Both the position numbers and the translations under genes were made by a program. 64,000 bases of DNA from Streptomyces sp. NRRL B-1347. GTDB taxonomy: Bacteria > Actinomycetota > Actinomycetes > Streptomycetales > Streptomycetaceae. The DNA lies in the NCBI RefSeq assembly GCF_000720325.1, contig NZ_JOJM01000029.1, positions 48,968-112,967 on the forward strand, in the 5' to 3' direction. The notes beneath the pieces are model-generated. The model did no database searches. It was given only the letters and a program-made list of their open reading frames with translations, and was not told the origin of the DNA. Shown in pieces: positions 42,571 to 54,771 of this stretch (its first letter is position 1; each line of letters opens with the position of its first letter).

Positions 42571-43704
42571 ATGTCGAAGCTCGGCAATCTCGGCGCCCGG
42601 CTCTACCGCGGCGACGTCGGCTACGACTTCGTCGGCAAGCGCAAGATCTGGTATGGCATCTCGATCCTCATCACCATCACGGCCTTCGTGGCCGTGATGG
42701 TGCGGGGCCTGCACATGGGCATCGAGTTCGAGGGCGGCGCCGTCTTCAACACGCCCAAGACCAGCGTCTCCGCCGCCACCGCCGAGGAGATCGCGGAGGA
42801 GGCCTCCGGCCACCAGGCGATCGCCCAGCGGCTCGGCAACGACACGCTGCGCATCCAGATCAGCGGCGTCGACACCGACAAGTCCGACCACATCAAGTCC
42901 AAGCTCGCCAAGGAGCTGGATGTGAAGGCGGACGACATCAACGCCGACCTGGTCGGTCCCAGCTGGGGTGACCAGATCGCCAACAAGGCCTGGCAGGGCC
43001 TGGCGATCTTCATGATCCTCGTGGTGATCTACCTGGCGATCGCCTTCGAGTGGCGCATGGCCGTGGCCGCCCTGATCGCGCTCATCCACGACATCACCAT
43101 CACCGTGGGTGTGTACGCGCTCGTCGGCTTCGAGGTGACGCCGGGTACGGTCATCGGCCTCCTGACGATCCTCGGCTACTCGCTGTACGACACGGTCGTG
43201 GTCTTCGACAGCCTCAAGGAACAGTCGAAGGACCTCACCAAGCAGACCCGCTTCACCTACAGCGAGGTCGCCAACCGCTCCATCAACAGCACGCTGGTCC
43301 GGTCGATCAACACGACGGTCGTCGCGCTGCTCCCGGTGGCCGGTCTGCTGTTCATCGGCGGCGGCTTCCTCGGCGCGGGCATGCTGAACGACATCTCGCT
43401 GTCGCTGTTCGTCGGCCTCGCCGCGGGCGCGTACTCGTCGATCTTCATCGCCACTCCGCTGGTCGCCGACCTCAAGGAGACCGACCCGCAGATGAAGGCG
43501 CTCAAGAAGCGGGTGCTCGCCAAGCGCAGGGCGGCTGCCGCCAAGGGCGAGTCCGAGGAGGCCCCGGCGCGCGACGCCGACGCCACCGAGGACGGCGAGG
43601 ACGGCGACGACACCGCCCCCGCGGTCGTCGGCCCGCGCTCCGGCCCCCGCGCCCAGCCCGTCCGCAACCGCGGCCGCGGCCGCCCCTCGGGCAAGCGCCG
43701 ATGA
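42571..43704 (+). CDS. secF: Protein translocase subunit SecF
   Basis: A 377-aa partner of SecD with six transmembrane helices and a small outer domain. Signatures are GIEFEGGAVF (about residue 50) and TILGYSLYDTVVVFDSLKE (about residue 200). The C-terminal 60 residues are a charged cytoplasmic tail ending in basic [18 protein letters not shown] lies 13 bp before the ATG, within the end of secD. The stop overlaps apt (ATGA). Confidence 0.96.
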   Translation: MSKLGNLGARLYRGDVGYDFVGKRKIWYGISILITITAFVAVMVRGLHMGIEFEGGAVFNTPKTSVSAATAEEIAEEASGHQAIAQRLGNDTLRIQISGVDTDKSDHIKSKLAKELDVKADDINADLVGPSWGDQIANKAWQGLAIFMILVVIYLAIAFEWRMAVAALIALIHDITITVGVYALVGFEVTPGTVIGLLTILGYSLYDTVVVFDSLKEQSKDLTKQTRFTYSEVANRSINSTLVRSINTTVVALLPVAGLLFIGGGFLGAGMLNDISLSLFVGLAAGAYSSIFIATPLVADLKETDPQMKALKKRVLAKRRAAAAKGESEEAPARDADATEDGEDGDDTAPAVVGPRSGPRAQPVRNRGRGRPSGKRR

Positions 43705-44261
43705 CGGAGACGGAAACCCCGATGACCGAGATCAAGGAACTGCTGCTCAGCCGCATCCGCGACGTGGCGGACTACCCCACGCCCGGAGTGATGTTCAAGG
43801 ACATCACGCCGCTGCTCGCCGACCCGGCGGCCTTCGCGGCGCTCACCGACGCGCTCGCCGACCTGAGCGTGCGCAGCGGCGCCACGAAGATCGTCGGCCT
43901 GGAGGCCCGCGGCTTCATCCTGGGCGCCCCCGCGGCCCTGCGCGCCGGTCTCGGCTTCATCCCGGTCCGCAAGGCGGGCAAGCTCCCCGGAGCCACGCTC
44001 CGCCAGGCCTACGACCTGGAGTACGGCAGCGCCGAGATCGAGGTGCACGCCGAGGACCTGGCCGCGGGCGACCGCGTCATGGTCATCGACGACGTCCTGG
44101 CCACCGGCGGCACCGCCGAGGCGTCGCTGCGGCTCATCCGCCGTGCCGGTGCCGAGGTGGCCGGTGTGGCGGTCCTGATGGAGCTGGGCTTCCTGGGCGG
44201 CCGGGAGCGGCTGGTTCCCGCTCTGGACGGCGCGCCCCTGGAGGCGCTCCTCACGGTCTGA
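43701..44261 (+). CDS. apt: Adenine phosphoribosyltransferase
   Basis: A 186-aa purine salvage enzyme that converts adenine and PRPP to AMP. The PRPP-binding loop [16 protein letters not shown] (about residues 130-145) and the [14 protein letters not shown] segment (about residue 66) are typical. The ATG at 43701 overlaps the secF stop; an internal ATG at 43722 with its own GGAGA is an alternative start. apt and relA are neighbours in most actinobacteria, linking purine salvage and ppGpp. A 14-bp hairpin follows. Confidence 0.95.
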   Translation: MTETETPMTEIKELLLSRIRDVADYPTPGVMFKDITPLLADPAAFAALTDALADLSVRSGATKIVGLEARGFILGAPAALRAGLGFIPVRKAGKLPGATLRQAYDLEYGSAEIEVHAEDLAAGDRVMVIDDVLATGGTAEASLRLIRRAGAEVAGVAVLMELGFLGGRERLVPALDGAPLEALLTV

Positions 44262-44265
44262 GGAC

Positions 44266-44295
44266 CCCGTGGGGCCGCCTCGGCGGCCCCACGGG
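44266..44295 (+). terminator. 14-bp hairpin after apt
   Basis: CCCGTGGGGCCGCC (44266-44279) pairs perfectly with GGCGGCCCCACGGG (44282-44295). It lies 4 bp after the apt stop and separates apt from relA. Confidence 0.75.
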
Positions 44296-44451
44296 ACATC
44301 GAGGCGGGCCCGGCGGAATCCGGCGCCCGCCTCTGGCGTTTCTCCAGTACGGAGCCGTCTCACCGGCCGAAGGCGAGCCGTGGGCCCAGGATCGATACCA
44401 TGGGCACTTCGGGACCTGACCGGGGGACCCGATCGCGCACAGGGAGCGCTC

Positions 44452-47046
<2,595 letters not shown>

Positions 47047-47067
47047 GCCGGACCCCGAGAACCGGGC

Positions 47068-47118
47068 TCTACGTAGAGGGGCTCCCGTACGCGATGTACG
47101 GGAGCCCCTCTACGTAGA
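47068..47118. terminator. 23-bp perfect bidirectional hairpin
   Basis: 47068-47090 pairs perfectly over 23 bp with 47096-47118 around GCGAT, between relA (+) and the DUF349 gene (-). It is among the longest perfect stems in the window and starts with the self-palindrome CTACGTAG. Confidence 0.88.
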
Positions 47119-47132
47119 AGACGGGAACCGGC

Positions 47133-48365
47133 TCAGCCGCCGAACTCCTGCAGGCCCTTGAGCGCCTGGTCAAGCAGCGCCTGACGGCCGTCGAGCTCCC
47201 GCTGGAGCTTGTCCGCCTTGGCGTTGTTGCCCGCCGTGCGCGCGGCCTCGATCTGGCCCGTCAGCTTGTCCACGGCGGCCTGGAGCTGACCGGTCAGGCC
47301 CTCGGCGCGGGCCCGCGCCTCCGGGTTCGTCCGGCGCCACTCGGCTTCCTCGGACTCCTGCAGGGCCCGCTCCACCGCGTGCATCCGGCCCTCGACCTTG
47401 GGCCGGGCGTCACGCGGGACGTGACCGATGGCCTCCCAGCGCTCGTTGATGGAGCGGAAGGCCGCACGGGCCGCCTTCAGATCCGTCACCGGGACGAGCT
47501 TCTCGGCCTCGTCCGCCAGCTCCTCCTTGAGCTTCAGGTTCTCGCCCTGCTCGGCATCGCGCTCGGCGAAGACCGAGCTGCGCGCCGCGAAGAACACGTC
47601 CTGCGCGCCGCGGAAGCGGTTCCACAGGTCGTCCTCGTGCTCGCGCTGGGCCCGGCCCGCCGCCTTCCAGTCGGCCATCAGCTCGCGGTAGCGCGCCGCC
47701 GTGGGGCCCCAGTCCGTCGAGTTCGACAGGGCCTCGGCCTCCGCGACCAGCTTCTCCTTGGCCTTGCGGGCGTCCTCGCGCTGCGCGTCCAACTGCGCGA
47801 AGTGGGCCTTGCGGCGCTTGGAGAACGCCGAGCGGGCGTGCGAGAAGCGGTGCCACAGCTCGTCGTCGGACTTGCGGTCCAGGCGCGGCAGACCCTTCCA
47901 GGTGTCCACGAGCGCCCGCAGGCGCTCGCCCGCCGCCCGCCACTGCTCGCTCTGCGCGAGCTCCTCGGCCTCCGTGACCAGCGCTTCCTTGGCGTGCCGC
48001 GCCTCGTCCGACTGCTTGGCCTTCTGCGCCTTGCGCTCCTCACGGCGCGCCTCGACCGACGCGACGAGCTTGTCGAGCCGCTTGCTCAGGGCGTCCAGAT
48101 CGCCCACGGCGTGCGCCTCGTCGACCTGCTGGCGCAGGTGGTCGATGGCGACCGTCGCGTCCTTGGCCGACAGATCGGTCGTCTGCACCCGGCGCTCGAG
48201 AAGTCCGATCTCGACGACCAGACCGTCGTACTTGCGCTCGAAATAGGCCAGGGCCTCATCGGGAGATCCTGCCTGCCACGAACCGACCACTCGCTCGCTG
48301 CCGTCGGCCGTACGCACGTACACGGTCCCCGTCTCGTCGACGCGGCCCCACGGGTCGCTGCTCAC
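47133..48365 (-). CDS. DUF349-domain protein
   Basis: A 410-aa, almost entirely helical, highly charged protein with about four DUF349 repeats (recurring W-K-x-x-x-R...DDxLWxRFxxAxxxFFxxR pattern, e.g. DDELWHRFSHARSAF and EDDLWNRFRGAQDVFF). Coiled-coil segments flank them. The function of the family is unknown. The GTG at 48365 has GGAGGC upstream. It converges on relA across the 23-bp hairpin, an arrangement conserved in streptomycetes as far as I recall. Confidence 0.9.
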   Translation of the reverse strand: MSSDPWGRVDETGTVYVRTADGSERVVGSWQAGSPDEALAYFERKYDGLVVEIGLLERRVQTTDLSAKDATVAIDHLRQQVDEAHAVGDLDALSKRLDKLVASVEARREERKAQKAKQSDEARHAKEALVTEAEELAQSEQWRAAGERLRALVDTWKGLPRLDRKSDDELWHRFSHARSAFSKRRKAHFAQLDAQREDARKAKEKLVAEAEALSNSTDWGPTAARYRELMADWKAAGRAQREHEDDLWNRFRGAQDVFFAARSSVFAERDAEQGENLKLKEELADEAEKLVPVTDLKAARAAFRSINERWEAIGHVPRDARPKVEGRMHAVERALQESEEAEWRRTNPEARARAEGLTGQLQAAVDKLTGQIEAARTAGNNAKADKLQRELDGRQALLDQALKGLQEFGG

Positions 48366-48542
48366 AGCGCCTCCTCCACATGATGCCTGCACAAGGCCAC
48401 GGGCCCCCGGCATCGTCCACAGTTTCGTCACCGCCAACATAGGCGACCGGCGGGGCGGCTGTCCGCATCCAGCACGAGCGAAATTCCCCGCCCGCGGCCG
48501 GGACGCGCGCGGGGTCGCCTTCCGGACTTCCCCGGTGCCGCC

Positions 48543-49367
48543 TCAGGACTTCCGTACGGTCGCCTTGTCGATGACCACGGTCGCGTTCGGCGCCCCGTCG
48601 CCCCGCCCGGTACTCTCACCCGCGGCAGCGATCTTCTTCAGGACCTTCATGCCCGACGGGGAGACGGTCCCGAACGGCGTGTAGTCGGGCGGCAGCTGAC
48701 TGTCCTGGTAGACGAGGAAGAACTGGCTGCCGCCGGTGTCGCGGCCCGTCTTCTTCCCGGCGTCGTAGCGGTTCGCCATCGCCACCGTGCCCGCCGGGTA
48801 CACGTTGCCCTTCAGGCGCTTGTCCTTCAGGTTCTCGTCCGGGATCGAGTAGCCCGGGGTGCCCTGGCCGGTGCCCTTGGGGTCGCCGCACTGCAGCACG
48901 TTGACGTTGCCCGAGGTGAGCCGGTGGCACGCGGTGTGGTCCAAGTACCCCTTCTTCACCAGGAAGTCGAAGGAGTTGACGGTGCGCGGGGCCTTCGCCG
49001 CGTCCAGGTCGAGGTCGATGTCGCCGCACGTGGTGGCAAGGCTCATCGTGTACGAGGCCGCCTTGTCGACCGTCAGCGCCGGCTCCTTCTTGAAGCTGAG
49101 CGGCTTGACCTTGCCCGGGGCCGCCTTGCGGCAGGGGTCCGCGGGCTTGCTGGGCGTCGGGCTCGCGGCGTCGTCCTTCGTGGAGCCGCCGTCGTCGAAC
49201 GCGCCCGCCGCGTACGAGGCGGCGCCGCCGGCCACGACCAGGGCGAGCGCGCCCGCGATGACCGCGTTGCGCAGCCGCCGGCGGCGCTGGGCGACCTCCC
49301 GCCGTTCCTGCTGCCGCAAGTACTTCTCCCGCGCGAGCTGCTTACGCCGCTGCTGCTGGCTGACCAC
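48543..49367 (-). CDS. Membrane-anchored cyclophilin-type peptidyl-prolyl isomerase
   Basis: A 274-aa protein. It has a basic, Gln/Arg-rich cytoplasmic N-terminus (residues 1-33), a single membrane helix (AVIAGALALVVAGGAASYAAGAF), a Ser/Pro linker, and an extracytoplasmic cyclophilin domain (about residues 95-270) with ACHRLTSG, TGGSQFFLVYQDS and YTPFGTV motifs. It catalyses proline isomerisation in exported proteins. Cyclophilin active-site residues such as Arg in HRL and Gln in SQFF are kept. The GTG at 49367 has GAGGAG 9 nt upstream. Confidence 0.92.
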   Translation of the reverse strand: MVSQQQRRKQLAREKYLRQQERREVAQRRRRLRNAVIAGALALVVAGGAASYAAGAFDDGGSTKDDAASPTPSKPADPCRKAAPGKVKPLSFKKEPALTVDKAASYTMSLATTCGDIDLDLDAAKAPRTVNSFDFLVKKGYLDHTACHRLTSGNVNVLQCGDPKGTGQGTPGYSIPDENLKDKRLKGNVYPAGTVAMANRYDAGKKTGRDTGGSQFFLVYQDSQLPPDYTPFGTVSPSGMKVLKKIAAAGESTGRGDGAPNATVVIDKATVRKS

Positions 49368-49595
49368 CGGGCCCACTCCTCGAACGTCTCGTCCGCCGTC
49401 TCGTGCGTCCCGTACGCGATGGCGTACGTGCCGCACGCGCGCGTACGTCGCCTGCTGTCGTCGGCGCGCGGCACGAGGGGCCGCGCGTGCCCCGTACCGT
49501 ATATGGGTTAGCTGTGGAATCGGCAGCGCCGGTAGGCTCTGACCCGCCGCAATCTCCGCTGCCACGCCGCCGTACGACCAAAACGAAGGACGATC

Positions 49596-50318
49596 GTGCT
49601 CATTGCCGGGTTTCCCGCCGGGGCCTGGGGCACCAACTGCTATCTGGTCGCCCCCGCCGCAGGCGAGGAGTGCGTGATCATCGACCCGGGGCACGAGGCC
49701 GCTCCGGGCGTCGAGGAAGCGCTCAAGAAGCATCGGCTCAAGCCCGTCGCCGTGGTCCTCACGCACGGCCACCTCGACCACGTCGCCTCGGTCGTCCCGG
49801 TCTGCGGCGCGCACGACGTGCCCGCCTGGATCCACCCCGAGGACCGGTACATGATGAGCGACCCGGAGAAGGCCCTCGGCCGCTCCATCGGGACCCAGCT
49901 CATGGGCGAGCTGACGGTCGGGGAGCCCGACGACGTGCGGGAGCTGACGGACGGGGCGAGCCTCAGCCTCGCCGGGCTCGACCTCACCGTCGCGCACGCG
50001 CCGGGCCATACGAGGGGGTCGGTGACCTTCAGGATGCCCGAGACGGCCGACATCCCGTCGGTCTTCTTCTCGGGCGACCTGCTCTTCGCCGGCTCCATCG
50101 GACGCACCGACCTGCCCGGCGGCTCCCACGCCGAGATCCTCGAGTCGCTGGGCCGCGTGTGCCTGCCGCTCGACGACTCGACCGTGGTGCTTTCGGGCCA
50201 CGGCCCCCAGACGACCATCGGCCAGGAACGCGCCACCAACCCGTATCTGCGGCAGGTGGCCGCCGACCGCCAAGGCCGGGGCACGGACCCGATGTCCGCA
50301 CCCCGACGAGGAATGTGA
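49596..50318 (+). CDS. Metallo-beta-lactamase-fold hydrolase (glyoxalase II-like)
   Basis: A 240-aa MBL hydrolase. The metal site THGHLDH (about residues 56-62), His in APGHTRGS (about residue 136), Asp in FSGDLLF and His in SGHGPQTT are complete, so it should bind two metals. Such proteins hydrolyse thioesters or similar esters, and the substrate is unknown. It is 15 bp upstream of hisS, an arrangement common in actinobacteria, and is probably co-transcribed with it. GTG start with GAAGGA upstream. Confidence 0.88.
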   Translation: MLIAGFPAGAWGTNCYLVAPAAGEECVIIDPGHEAAPGVEEALKKHRLKPVAVVLTHGHLDHVASVVPVCGAHDVPAWIHPEDRYMMSDPEKALGRSIGTQLMGELTVGEPDDVRELTDGASLSLAGLDLTVAHAPGHTRGSVTFRMPETADIPSVFFSGDLLFAGSIGRTDLPGGSHAEILESLGRVCLPLDDSTVVLSGHGPQTTIGQERATNPYLRQVAADRQGRGTDPMSAPRRGM

Positions 50319-50333
50319 CGAGAGACTTCTGAA

Positions 50334-51596
50334 GTGAGCACCTTCAAGGCCCCCAAGGGCACGTACGACCTGCTGCCGCCCGCCTCCGCGACCTACCTCG
50401 CGGTGCGCGAGGCCATCGCGGCCCCCCTGCGCAACTCCGGGTACGGCTATGTGGAGACCCCCGGCTTCGAGAACGTCGAGCTGTTCGCGCGCGGCGTCGG
50501 CGAGTCCACGGACATCGTCAGCAAGGAGATGTACGCCTTCGAGACCAAGGGCGGCGACAAGCTCGCCCTGCGCCCCGAAGGCACCGCGTCCGTGCTGCGC
50601 GCCGCCCTGGAGGGCAACCTCCACAAGGCGGGCAACCTCCCGGTCAAGCTCTGGTACTCCGGCTCGTACTACCGCTACGAGCGCCCGCAGAAGGGTCGCT
50701 ACCGCCACTTCTCGCAGGTCGGGGCCGAGGCCATCGGCGCCGAGGACCCGGCGCTCGACGCCGAGCTGATCATCCTGGCCGACCAGGCCTACCGCTCCCT
50801 CGGCCTGAAGGAGTTCCGCATCCTGCTGAACTCCCTCGGCGACAAGGAGTGCCGCCCCGTCTACCGCGCCGCGCTCCAGGACTTCCTGCGCGCGCTCGAC
50901 CTGGACGAGGAGACGCGCCGCCGCATCGAGATCAACCCGCTGCGCGTCCTCGACGACAAGCGCCCCGAGGTGCAGCAGCAGCTCGTCGGCGCCCCGCTCC
51001 TGCGCGACTATCTGTGCGACGCCTGCAAGACGTACCACGAGCAGGTGCGCGAGCTGCTCGCCGCCGAGGGCGTCCGCTACGAGGACGATCCGAAGCTCGT
51101 CCGCGGCCTGGACTACTACACGCGCACGACCTTCGAGTTCGTCCACGACGGCCTCGGCTCGCAGTCCGCGGTCGGCGGCGGCGGCCGCTACGACGGCCTG
51201 TCGGAGATGATCGGCGGCCCCGCGCTGCCGTCCGTCGGCTGGGCGCTCGGCGTGGACCGCACGGTGCTCGCGCTCGAGGCGGAGGGCGTCTCCCTGGAGC
51301 TGCCCGCGGCCACCAGCGTGTTCGCGGTGCCGCTCGGCGACGAGGCGCGCCGGGTCCTCTTCGCCAAGGTGTCGCAGCTGCGCAAGGCCGGGATCGCGGC
51401 GGACTTCTCCTTCGGTGGCAAGGGCCTGAAGGGCGCGATGAAGAACGCCAACCGCAGCGGCGCCCGCTTCACCGTCGTCGCCGGTGAGCGCGATCTGGCG
51501 GACGGCGTCGTCCAGCTCAAGGACATGGAGACCGGCGAGCAGGAGGCCGTCGCCGTGGACGAGATCGTGGAGATCCTCAAGAACAAGCTGGCCTGA
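50334..51596 (+). CDS. hisS: Histidyl-tRNA synthetase
   Basis: A 420-aa class II synthetase. Motif 2 ([20 protein letters not shown]) and the histidine-specific [12 protein letters not shown] loop (about residue 260) are present, followed by motif 3 and a C-terminal anticodon domain. The GTG at 50334 begins [16 protein letters not shown] perfect stem of up to 20 bp starts 10 bp after the stop. Confidence 0.97.
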   Translation: MSTFKAPKGTYDLLPPASATYLAVREAIAAPLRNSGYGYVETPGFENVELFARGVGESTDIVSKEMYAFETKGGDKLALRPEGTASVLRAALEGNLHKAGNLPVKLWYSGSYYRYERPQKGRYRHFSQVGAEAIGAEDPALDAELIILADQAYRSLGLKEFRILLNSLGDKECRPVYRAALQDFLRALDLDEETRRRIEINPLRVLDDKRPEVQQQLVGAPLLRDYLCDACKTYHEQVRELLAAEGVRYEDDPKLVRGLDYYTRTTFEFVHDGLGSQSAVGGGGRYDGLSEMIGGPALPSVGWALGVDRTVLALEAEGVSLELPAATSVFAVPLGDEARRVLFAKVSQLRKAGIAADFSFGGKGLKGAMKNANRSGARFTVVAGERDLADGVVQLKDMETGEQEAVAVDEIVEILKNKLA

Positions 51597-51606
51597 CACG
51601 GCGGCT

Positions 51607-51648
51607 GACACAGGGGTGGGGCGCGCTCGCGCGCCCCACCCCTGTGTC
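51607..51648 (+). terminator. Long terminator hairpin after hisS
   Basis: 51607-51626 pairs perfectly with 51629-51648 (GACACAGGGGTGGGGCGCGC and its complement), then GTTC follows. The formal loop is 2 nt, so the closing pairs probably open. Confidence 0.85.
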
Positions 51649-51758
51649 GTTCACGCCCCCCAGGAGTGTCCGCTTATGTCCACCCGACGGTGGACTCACA
51701 GGAGCTTGCGGCACAATGACCCTGCCCCGGGCCACCCACGAGCGATGGAAACGGCGTG

Positions 51759-52400
51759 ATGAGCAAAACGATGTCAGTGAAGGACGGCGCCGCTTCGGGC
51801 GAGGACCGTGCGGACGTGTCCGGTTCCGTCGGCGGAAGCCGGGCGTTCGCGTTGCTTCTGGTGATCACCGGTGTGGCGGGGCTGTGGGCTTCGTGGATCA
51901 TCACGCTCGACAAGTTCGAGCTGCTGAAGGACCCGAACTTCCAGCCCGGGTGCAGCATCAATCCGGTGGTGGCCTGCGGCAGCATCATGAAGAGCGAGCA
52001 GGCGGAGGCGTTCGGGTTCCCGAATCCGATGCTGGGGCTCGCCGCGTACGCCGTGGTGATCGGTGTCGGCATGAGCCTGCTGGCGGGGGCGCGGTTCCCG
52101 CGCTGGTACTGGCTGACGTTCAACGCGGGCACGCTGTTCGGGGTGGGGTTCTGCACGTGGCTGCAATTCCAGTCCCTGTACCGGATCAACGCGCTGTGCC
52201 TGTGGTGCTGCCTGGCGTGGGTCGCCACGATCCTGATGTTCTGGTACGTCACGTCCTTCAACATCCGCAACGGCTTCCTGCCCGCGCCGCGCTGGACGAA
52301 GACCTTCTTCGAGGACTTCACCTGGGCGCTGCCGGTCATGCACGTCGGCGTGATCGCCGTCCTGATCTTCACGCGGTGGGGCGCCGACCTCTGGGCCTGA
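51759..52400 (+). CDS. Vitamin K epoxide reductase (VKOR) family protein
   Basis: A 213-aa integral membrane protein with four or five helices. The loop cysteines (GCSINPVVACGS) and the redox CLWC pair (about residue 146) define a bacterial VKOR, which reoxidises periplasmic DsbA-like proteins using quinones. The conserved Ser/Asn of the fold is in FGFPNPMLGL. A GTG directly before the ATG at 51759 is an alternative start. It has its own unit between hisS and rarA. Confidence 0.92.
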   Translation: MSKTMSVKDGAASGEDRADVSGSVGGSRAFALLLVITGVAGLWASWIITLDKFELLKDPNFQPGCSINPVVACGSIMKSEQAEAFGFPNPMLGLAAYAVVIGVGMSLLAGARFPRWYWLTFNAGTLFGVGFCTWLQFQSLYRINALCLWCCLAWVATILMFWYVTSFNIRNGFLPAPRWTKTFFEDFTWALPVMHVGVIAVLIFTRWGADLWA

Positions 52401-52427
52401 GCCCGGGCACCGGCGGTCCCGGACGGA

Positions 52428-52450
52428 TTGTCAGTGGGGTGACATAGGGT
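52428..52450 (+). promoter_or_regulatory. PafBC/RecA-NDp-type damage promoter of rarA
   Basis: TTGTCAGTG (52428-52436), 8 nt, then TAGGGT (52445-52450) is a perfect match to tTGTCRGTG-N8-TAnnnT. The GTG start of rarA lies 7 nt after the -10 box, so transcription should start at or beside the start codon. Confidence 0.85.
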
Positions 52451-52457
52451 TCTGGAC

Positions 52458-53813
52458 GTGGAGCCCGACCTGTTCACCGCCGCAGCAGAGGACCGCCAGG
52501 AGAAGGACCCGGCGAGCAGTCCTCTGGCCGTCCGCATGCGCCCGCGCACGATCGACGAGGTCGTGGGCCAGCAGCATCTGCTGCGGCCGGGATCGCCGCT
52601 GCGCCGCCTCGTCGGCGAGGGCGAAGGCGGTCCCGCGGGACCGTCCTCGGTGTTCCTGTGGGGCCCGCCCGGCATCGGCAAGACGACCCTCGCGTACGTG
52701 GTCTCCAAGGCGACGAACAAGCGCTTCGTGGAGCTCTCCGCGATCACCGCGGGCGTCAAGGAGGTCCGCGCGGTCATCGACGGCGCCCGCCGGGCCATGG
52801 GCGGCCACGGCAAGGAGACGGTGCTCTTCCTCGACGAGATCCACCGCTTCAGCAAGGCCCAGCAGGACTCGCTGCTCCCGGCCGTGGAGAACCGCTGGGT
52901 GACCCTGATCGCGGCGACCACCGAGAATCCGTACTTCTCGGTGATCTCCCCGCTCCTGTCCCGCTCCCTGCTCCTGACCCTCGAGCCGCTCACGGACGAC
53001 GACCTGCGCGGCCTGCTGCGGCGCGCCCTCACCGAGGAGCGCGGCCTCGGGGGAGCGGTCACCCTGCCCGAGGAGGCCGAGGCGCACCTCCTGCGGATCG
53101 CCGGCGGCGACGCGCGGCGGGCCCTGACCGCCCTGGAGGCGGGCGCGGGCGCGGCCCTCGCCAAGAGCGAGAAGGAGATCACCCTCCAGACCCTGGAGGA
53201 GTCCGTCGACCGCGCGGCGGTGAAGTACGACCGCGCGGGCGACCAGCACTACGACGTCGCGAGCGCCCTCATCAAGTCCATCCGCGGCTCGGACGTGGAC
53301 GCGGCCCTGCACTATCTGGCCCGGATGATCGAGGCGGGCGAGGACCCCCGCTTCATCGCCCGCCGCCTGATGATCTCCGCGAGCGAGGACATCGGCCTGG
53401 CCGATCCCAACGCCCTGCCCATCGCCGTGGCCGCGGCCCAGGCCGTCGCCATGATCGGCTTTCCCGAGGCCGCGCTGACCCTGAGCCACGCCACGATCGC
53501 CCTCGCCCTCGCCCCGAAGTCGAACGCGGCGACGACCGCGATCGGCGCCGCCCTGGAAGACGTCCGCAAGGGCCACGCGGGCCCGGTCCCGCCCCATCTG
53601 CGCGACGGCCACTACAAGGGCGCGGCCAAGCTCGGCCACGCCCAGGGCTATGTGTACCCGCACGACCTGCCCGAGGGCATCGCCCCCCAGCAGTACGCCC
53701 CGGACGCCCTCAAGGACCGCGCGTACTACACCCCCACCCGCCACGGCGCCGAGGCGCGCTACGCGGACGCGGTGGAGTGGACCAGGAACCACCTCGGTCG
53801 CAAGCGCCCCTGA
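52458..53813 (+). CDS. rarA: Replication-associated recombination protein A (RarA/MgsA AAA ATPase)
   Basis: A 451-aa AAA+ clamp-loader-like ATPase that acts at stalled replication forks. Walker A is GPPGIGKTT, Walker B is [15 protein letters not shown] and sensor 1 is [12 protein letters not shown]. The C-terminal tetramerisation domain carries [28 protein letters not shown]. The GTG at 52458 has no ribosome site and lies 7 nt after a damage-type -10 box, so the mRNA is leaderless and probably DNA-damage inducible. Confidence 0.94.
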   Translation: MEPDLFTAAAEDRQEKDPASSPLAVRMRPRTIDEVVGQQHLLRPGSPLRRLVGEGEGGPAGPSSVFLWGPPGIGKTTLAYVVSKATNKRFVELSAITAGVKEVRAVIDGARRAMGGHGKETVLFLDEIHRFSKAQQDSLLPAVENRWVTLIAATTENPYFSVISPLLSRSLLLTLEPLTDDDLRGLLRRALTEERGLGGAVTLPEEAEAHLLRIAGGDARRALTALEAGAGAALAKSEKEITLQTLEESVDRAAVKYDRAGDQHYDVASALIKSIRGSDVDAALHYLARMIEAGEDPRFIARRLMISASEDIGLADPNALPIAVAAAQAVAMIGFPEAALTLSHATIALALAPKSNAATTAIGAALEDVRKGHAGPVPPHLRDGHYKGAAKLGHAQGYVYPHDLPEGIAPQQYAPDALKDRAYYTPTRHGAEARYADAVEWTRNHLGRKRP

Positions 53814-53821
53814 GCAGCCTG

Positions 53822-54143
53822 TAGACTTCCCCGAAGTGCTGAGTCCCGTGTCCGGTCCCGTACCGGCGCCACCAGAGCGGGACATCCAGCCGGAGATCCG
53901 GCCCCAGGGCGGGAATCTCCAGGAGCGTCGCGCACCGTCGAAGGTGTCGCGGGCAGCCCACCACCATCCCCCTCCCGGGGAAGAGGTCGGTGGGCCACTC
54001 GCGTGCTGCACATAGTGCCCAGACCCAGGAGCGGCTGCCGGGCGAGTCCCCCGAGGACCCACCGGTTTTCCCGGGCTGCGGATGCGACCTCCCCTAACCC
54101 TGGTGAAGCCGATTTCGTACAGAAGAGCAGAGGTGTTTGGTTC
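53822..54143 (+). promoter_or_regulatory. rpsD promoter -10 and about 310-nt structured leader
   Basis: TAGACT at 53822-53827 is a strong -10 box just after rarA. The resulting leader would be about 310 nt, unusually long. It contains GCCCACC (53956-53962) pairing with GGTGGGC (53989-53995) around an inner CCCC/GGGG stem, and no convincing reading frame. Many bacteria regulate S4 synthesis by S4 binding to its own leader, so this may be an autoregulatory RNA (inference). Confidence 0.45.
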
Positions 54144-54758
54144 ATGGCGAACCAGTCCCGCCCCAAGGTCAAGAAGTCGCGTGCCCTCGGCATCGCGCTG
54201 ACCCCGAAGGCCGTCAAGTACTTCGAGGCCCGCCCCTACCCGCCGGGCGAGCACGGCCGCGGCCGCAAGCAGAACTCGGACTACAAGGTCCGTCTGCTGG
54301 AGAAGCAGCGTCTGCGCGCGCAGTACGACGTGTCCGAGCGTCAGCTCGTCCGCGCCTACGAGCGTGCCGCCAAGACCCAGGGCAAGACCGGTGAGGCCCT
54401 GGTGATCGAGCTGGAGCGTCGTCTCGACGCCCTGGTCCTGCGTTCGGGCATCGCCCGCACGATCTACCAGGCCCGTCAGATGGTCGTCCACGGCCACATC
54501 GAGGTCAACGGCCAGAAGGTCGACAAGCCGTCCTTCCGCGTGAAGCCGGACGACGTCGTCATGGTCCGCGAGCGCAGCCGCCAGAAGCCGCTGTTCGAGG
54601 TCGCGCGCGAGGGTGGCTTCGCCGCCGACGGCGAGACCCCGCGCTACCTCCAGGTGAACCTGAAGGCCCTGGCCTTCCGCCTGGACCGCGAGCCGAACCG
54701 CAAGGAGATCCCCGTGATCTGCGACGAGCAGCTCGTCGTCGAGTACTACGCCCGCTGA
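54144..54758 (+). CDS. rpsD: 30S ribosomal protein S4, zinc-free form
   Basis: A 204-aa primary 16S rRNA-binding protein needed for 30S assembly. The S4 RNA-binding domain is at about residues 94-155 ([20 protein letters not shown]). The N-terminus ([19 protein letters not shown]) lacks the four zinc-binding cysteines found in many S4 proteins, so this is a C-minus type that works without zinc. It stands alone here rather than in the alpha operon. A ribosome site AGCAGAGGTG precedes the ATG, after a long leader. Confidence 0.96.
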   Translation: MANQSRPKVKKSRALGIALTPKAVKYFEARPYPPGEHGRGRKQNSDYKVRLLEKQRLRAQYDVSERQLVRAYERAAKTQGKTGEALVIELERRLDALVLRSGIARTIYQARQMVVHGHIEVNGQKVDKPSFRVKPDDVVMVRERSRQKPLFEVAREGGFAADGETPRYLQVNLKALAFRLDREPNRKEIPVICDEQLVVEYYAR

Positions 54759-54771
54759 CCCGGACGTAGCC

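Noticed and set aside
49368..51611. Upstream extension of the cyclophilin gene antisense to hisS and the MBL gene
   Set aside because: The real protein starts at 49367 with a good ribosome site before its membrane anchor; the extension is an antisense shadow.
53986..54010. Damage-type promoter GGTCGGTGG in the rpsD leader
   Set aside because: The first bases deviate, and there is no TAnnnT at the required spacing (GCGTGC is found).
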